This document shows positions 61,801 through 64,000 of a stretch of 64,000 bases of DNA, in pieces. Every line of letters starts with the position of its first letter. The first letter of the stretch is position 1. The stretch is from Marinoscillum furvescens DSM 4134 (GTDB lineage Bacteria; Bacteroidota; Bacteroidia; Cytophagales; Cyclobacteriaceae). The DNA is taken from contig NZ_QREG01000002.1 of NCBI RefSeq assembly GCF_003386095.1, positions 161,160 to 225,159 of the forward strand, written 5' to 3'. The notes under the pieces were generated by a model. It was not told where the DNA came from and made no database searches. It was given only the letters and a program-made list of their open reading frames with translations. The position numbers and the translations under genes are program-made.

Positions 61801-64000
61801 CTTTTGAATGGTTCATGGGCAACAATAACACCAATGAATCTGATACGCTACCTGGTCCGGCTAACTCCAACGCTTTTCTTGTAAATGATGAACCTTACCA
61901 CCTGGGAGGTTTAGATTATGGATACTATACCGTTCGAGTGACAAGTGACGCAAATGGCTGTTCGGAACTAGTGTCTGTATACATTAATGATGACAAGGAG
62001 GACCCACTTCAAATCGACACCACAAAAATTGTCATTTCTGCTGCGACGAGTTGTGACCCTTCCAATCCTGGAGGATCTGTAGATGTATCTGACATTCTCG
62101 CTAACCCTCAAACTGTAGAAATAAACAACATCAATGGCAGTTTTGAAAACCCTCATATTACTACGGCTACCAATCACCAACAATCTTTTAATGGAGGAAG
62201 AATAAAAACGTTTGATCAATCTGATATTTCTGGATGGTCTACTACGGCCTCAGATGATCGAATAGAAATTTGGCATTCTTCGAATACAGCTCGAAATCAC
62301 CCAGCCTATGAAGGTGACCAGTGGGCAGAAATTAATGCAAACCAAACAGCAGCTCTTTACTTTGACCTCAACACGCAACCAGGCGTAGAAATGATATGGA
62401 GATTTGCTCACAGAGGTAGAAGCGGTGTGGACTCGTTAGGGCTTTACATAGGCCCATCAGGAGGTACACTCTCAGAAATCACAAGAGTAGGTACAGACAA
62501 CTCGGGATGGGAATTGTATGAAGGAACTTATACTGTCCCAACAGGTCAATACTTCACGCGATTTGAGTATCGCGCAATTAGTACGGCTACAGGTAGTACG
62601 AGTGTTGGAAACTTCATTGATGGGGTTGAATTCTACATGGATCCGTATACTTATGAAGGATATCTAACTGGCGCATCTGGAGCTATAGAAATTAATGCAG
62701 CTGGAGTCTTTGATAGTCTGGCTGCAGGTTCATACTCTTTCTACGTCACGGACAACTACACAGGCTGTACTTCTGACCTAGTCAACATTGAAGTAGCAGA
62801 CAGCACCTCTAGCCCGCAATTTGAGGTTGATGGAACGGGAACCCAAAACAACGCCGTATGTGATGTGAATATAGCAGGAGCATACTCTGGGCAAATCACC
62901 GTGGCCAGACAGGATGGAAATACAGACCTGTCGAATTTTACCTTTGCCTGGTATGATGGCACAGGTACCAGTGGGCCAACAAATTATGATGATTCCACTC
63001 CAGGAGTCTACAGAAACCTGCCTGGTGGCAGTTATACCGTCGTAGTGGAAGACCAAACGACAAAATGTGATACGACGTTTACCTATACGATTCTTGATGA
63101 GTATACCAATACGATTAACAACTTCGATCTAACTGGTGACCTGGACGCTACTGACGACACTTCGTGTAACTCCGACAATGGCACCATCACACTTACAGCT
63201 GCTGGAATCACTGCACTCAATGCGGCCGGTGGATTAGGCGACTATAACGTCAAATACTATATCGGTACTTCAGTACTCACTACTGCTACTGATTCGGTAG
63301 ACGTTACTTCCGCTGGACCGGAAACGTTCGCTACTGCTCTGGCTTCAGATGACTACACCGTAGTGGTCGTCGACAACTCTTCAGGATGTGCGACTCAGCC
63401 TTACACCGTATTCATCGATGAAGTGCCTGCTAAACCGGAGTTTGAGCCGGCTACAATCGCTTCCGGTGACACCAGAAACAACTCCGTCTGTGATGAAAAC
63501 CTGGCAGATGGTTCCTTCAATGGACAGATTACCGTTAACCTCACTGGAGCAGGGGCAATCACTGATTACTCCTACGCTTGGTTCGATGGAAACTCCACTT
63601 CTGCTCCGGCTACTGCATACACCGTAAACAACAACGTCCTCTCTGAGGTACCTGGGGGTACATACACCGTACAAATAACCAATACTGCAGGTAATGGATG
63701 TGATACCACCATCACTGTCTCCATCACTGATGCAATCAATACAACATTCACTTCATTCGATCTGGATGGAGATATCACAGCCTCTGACGACACTTCGTGT
63801 AACTCCGACAATGGCACCATCACACTTACAGCTGCTGGAATCACTGCACTCAATGCGGCCGGTGGATTAGGCGACTATAACGTCAAATACTATATCGGTA
63901 CTTCAGTACTCACTACTGCTACTGATTCGGTAGACGTTACTTCCGCTGGACCGGAAACGTTCGCTACTGCTCTGGCTTCAGATGACTACACCGTAGTAGT
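55884..64000 (+). CDS. giant modular surface protein, 3' end beyond window
   Basis: An open frame of 2705 codons without a stop that runs off the window. It starts with a signal peptide (LLLIITVMTPLLSFGQ) and a MopE-like metal-binding motif (CADGIDNDGDGLVDCYDSEC). Residues about 60-540 are FG-GAP/VCBS blades (PMVADLDDNGIPEVITI, DIDNDGLMNAVF, DVDGDGASEICV). Then come a CARDB-like unit (57.56-57.96 kb), a MAM-like unit (58.0-58.5 kb), repeated Ig-like modules with YTFEWF and C-T-DT motifs, a LamG domain (59.6-60.1 kb; MDRDAYVSLPQLFGTG and GELDEVRFYDRAL) and tandem 211-residue units at the end. A T9SS sorting domain would be expected beyond the window. Confidence 0.9.
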   Translation, partial: MKSFRGRVLLLIITVMTPLLSFGQENCADGIDNDGDGLVDCYDSECYNSTSCDDHYVGNSVVCFEEPSTAPAFAMVEQWSSADQTADSYGTPMVADLDDNGIPEVITINHLNQRLWVLDGATGAEVWNQPTENTSGTNFTPHYNPAVGNVDDSECAWIFVTAESGTQISAYNCEGVLQWSSNATQSGLGTPGLADFDQDGTPEVYYRDEIKNALDGTTLVAGGGDWEDDIAYGALAIDVLPDSDCADCAGLELVTGKNIYAVNLSAGTLTSQRNISTDYGSTIDFVVYYGNQRATISAADYNLDGNLDIMLPAERSNKTAVYFWDVANSSVSEYRPSNDWHWGAGRINIADIDNDGLMNAVFVSGKKLWALDENWNRIWDIDIQEQSSGFTGCTLFDFNGDGASEIIYRSEYTLIVIDGNGNQNTAQSKTCRSRTAGEYPVVADVDGDGASEICVSCFFDDSDSPNTWTNTRYSHVRVFEADGEVWQPSRSVWNQHAYFNVNVNDNLTIPQVQQDHTRIFGTVDCNTGTAKDIRPLNGFLNQSTIIDSTGCPSYVSPDINFAGNMSATASVCPQAGFEVTFDISNTGDTDIAGTLPVTFYDGDPRVAGSTKLNTVNHSLSNLEVGETRTITLDVEGSGGAFDLYVSVNDYGGTPPITEGANAGIVECESGNNIGNIPVDYTPFSLTLNKLADNTKCDDAKPNNGAAEAYFEGTIPAGTETIWLEDFGDLSYGDKSDNSGDSQWTSTHTSGYTPDFYGVGTHWSDNAFEGDDTGSYWERGPVTWTSESIDISGFSNVTLSADLLSTSNCDYSSSSYRDRIYFTYILDGTELVFADEYGAFEYLSPSLNIGTGSTLVLKATIITSGNDEIMGIDNIRVTGDTPEVTQKFTEADGYQYDWYEGTDFSTVVHSGMEYNTMAEGTYSVVGYNIAANCYSDTLDVTINRNDQPQFLVGIYQIQGQTNCVNPDGILTAFAYTDTLANGDPADTLTTGYSFNWYIGSDLLSVIGTGDTLDQLEGGGYTVIVEETVSGCTNSSTGNVDPPLVVPPAPDVAVTNITSCGGTGSASATVGGSTTGYDFEWYIGESIKPTADFTTSTVTGLSTGYYIVRAISQSTSCNSDTTKIQIVDNSTQPTPVASQFAENSSCDTFTGVAVADGDGAGTTSGYTFEWFSGNNTAAENRLPGAIAGSSLSDGDSRASGLPAGIYTVRVTKDGCTDTDTVLITNNYSEPEFNASTPVDTDESIVMDRDAYVSLPQLFGTGNPITGAVTISYWANFSTTNYNNDERTFSSGATGEDQVLLWSDNHNGLAFVLRTDDNSRGRINSGYSATGWAFVTGTWDAATGEMKLYVNAVEIGSTTHVGSGVIKDTGNNMYLGRDNASSKKFGGELDEVRFYDRALSQSEIFQSMCGELTGTEAGLVAYYDFNNIASTTTGTTVPDITGNGHDGSLQQDGANISFQTATITCPVAGVTNNTSCDASNPNGTIDLTGLITPAGSYTYTLYEGFSTSTQLAQNTSGVFSSLDQGFYTVTAEDGTTSCITTPATLSVGTAEDLPAIVTTPTSDAGCDGTGSGQIAVTSSSSGAEPTGGYTYRIYDGWNSTTQIGSDVTVTDGSVGHTFTGLEDGQYRIEVINNDLTCSSYYDEEVDDNSSIPTVSSVTTRNNNYCVGANGSISAQMPDANSNYTFTWYYGSIVETDSLISGETGSTLNGIDEGQYTFVATRNATNCTSAPITRSIKDSVIAISVTIREQQPQSGCGAGAGADGIAEAGVDDGLGGLTTSGHTFEWSDVSDFSNILTSTETASISELSGLEGDNTYYLRVTDDNSGCTIERSVTISKSSIVPILTVNSKTANTGCNASSYDGSAIIDLEFDGSNVSSPSGAGYSFEWYYSSGVQVTDGGTISGSSTESISGLIDGTYKVVSTAPNGCTSDTLSVTIDLNENKPAATASEDEPTTGCNIGNGRAIADGDGAGTTSGYTFEWFMGNNNTNESDTLPGPANSNAFLVNDEPYHLGGLDYGYYTVRVTSDANGCSELVSVYINDDKEDPLQIDTTKIVISAATSCDPSNPGGSVDVSDILANPQTVEINNINGSFENPHITTATNHQQSFNGGRIKTFDQSDISGWSTTASDDRIEIWHSSNTARNHPAYEGDQWAEINANQTAALYFDLNTQPGVEMIWRFAHRGRSGVDSLGLYIGPSGGTLSEITRVGTDNSGWELYEGTYTVPTGQYFTRFEYRAISTATGSTSVGNFIDGVEFYMDPYTYEGYLTGASGAIEINAAGVFDSLAAGSYSFYVTDNYTGCTSDLVNIEVADSTSSPQFEVDGTGTQNNAVCDVNIAGAYSGQITVARQDGNTDLSNFTFAWYDGTGTSGPTNYDDSTPGVYRNLPGGSYTVVVEDQTTKCDTTFTYTILDEYTNTINNFDLTGDLDATDDTSCNSDNGTITLTAAGITALNAAGGLGDYNVKYYIGTSVLTTATDSVDVTSAGPETFATALASDDYTVVVVDNSSGCATQPYTVFIDEVPAKPEFEPATIASGDTRNNSVCDENLADGSFNGQITVNLTGAGAITDYSYAWFDGNSTSAPATAYTVNNNVLSEVPGGTYTVQITNTAGNGCDTTITVSITDAINTTFTSFDLDGDITASDDTSCNSDNGTITLTAAGITALNAAGGLGDYNVKYYIGTSVLTTATDSVDVTSAGPETFATALASDDYTVV
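63151..63364 (+). repeat. 214-bp perfect repeat, copy 1
   Basis: Identical over 214 bp to 63784-63997, giving a 633-bp (211-codon) period inside the giant gene. It encodes the TDDTSCNSDNGTITLTAAGI module. Confidence 0.9.
63784..63997 (+). repeat. 214-bp perfect repeat, copy 2
   Basis: Second copy of the 63151-63364 segment, in the same frame and orientation. The identity ends only three bases before the window does, so more units may follow. Perfect identity of the nucleotides, synonymous sites included, points to recent duplication or gene conversion. Confidence 0.9.

Overview
The window reads as chromosomal DNA of a free-living gliding-type member of the Bacteroidota, most like the Cytophagales. 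This rests on type IX secretion (T9SS) C-terminal sorting domains, PorP/SprF and PorT-like outer-membrane proteins, a gliding-motility-type C-terminus, Bat (aerotolerance) proteins, many signal-peptidase II lipoproteins, promoters of the TAnnTTTG type and almost no Shine-Dalgarno sequences. The exact genus cannot be settled by eye.

Layout. 0-2.8 kb: housekeeping-like plus-strand genes (era, an S4 RNA-binding protein, a luciferase-like monooxygenase, an unknown helical protein). 2.9-8.6 kb: an accessory stretch of short minus-strand genes (membrane proteins, lipoproteins, SIMPL) separated by long gaps that share short repeats; it holds a decayed higBA toxin-antitoxin pair and a cysteine-rich glycine-zipper lipoprotein. 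8.6-12 kb: a thiolase and a short bat operon (VWA plus TPR proteins). 12-13.9 kb: intact tRNA-Ser(GCT) and tRNA-Arg(TCT), followed by a decaying array of tRNA-like copies that carry GC-rich inserts and repeated terminators. 14-14.7 kb: three tiny single-helix membrane proteins. 14.7-19.3 kb: EF-hand protein, YdeI-like protein, PhzF-like isomerase, DUF3108, DUF3820, rhodanese lipoprotein and a small exported protein.

19.4-48.1 kb is the most striking part: a colinear minus-strand locus of six genes. It runs from a nucleotide-transporter-like/HEAT/cyclic-nucleotide-binding fusion, through a protein with three TIR-like segments, a membrane-anchored STAND NTPase with WD40 repeats, an outer-membrane barrel and a beta-propeller-like lipoprotein, to a 6013-residue T9SS-exported adhesin. 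The tight spacing (1-bp overlap, 2-bp and 3-bp gaps, 30-bp and 102-bp gaps) suggests one transcription unit that could link cytoplasmic sensing with the cell surface.

48.3-64 kb: a histone-deacetylase-family enzyme and a PorT-like barrel on the minus strand, then on the plus strand a PorP/SprF-SPOR fusion coupled to a VCBS/PKD surface protein with a gliding-type C-terminus, and the first 2705 codons of another giant modular surface protein that runs off the end of the window and contains a perfect 214-bp repeat.
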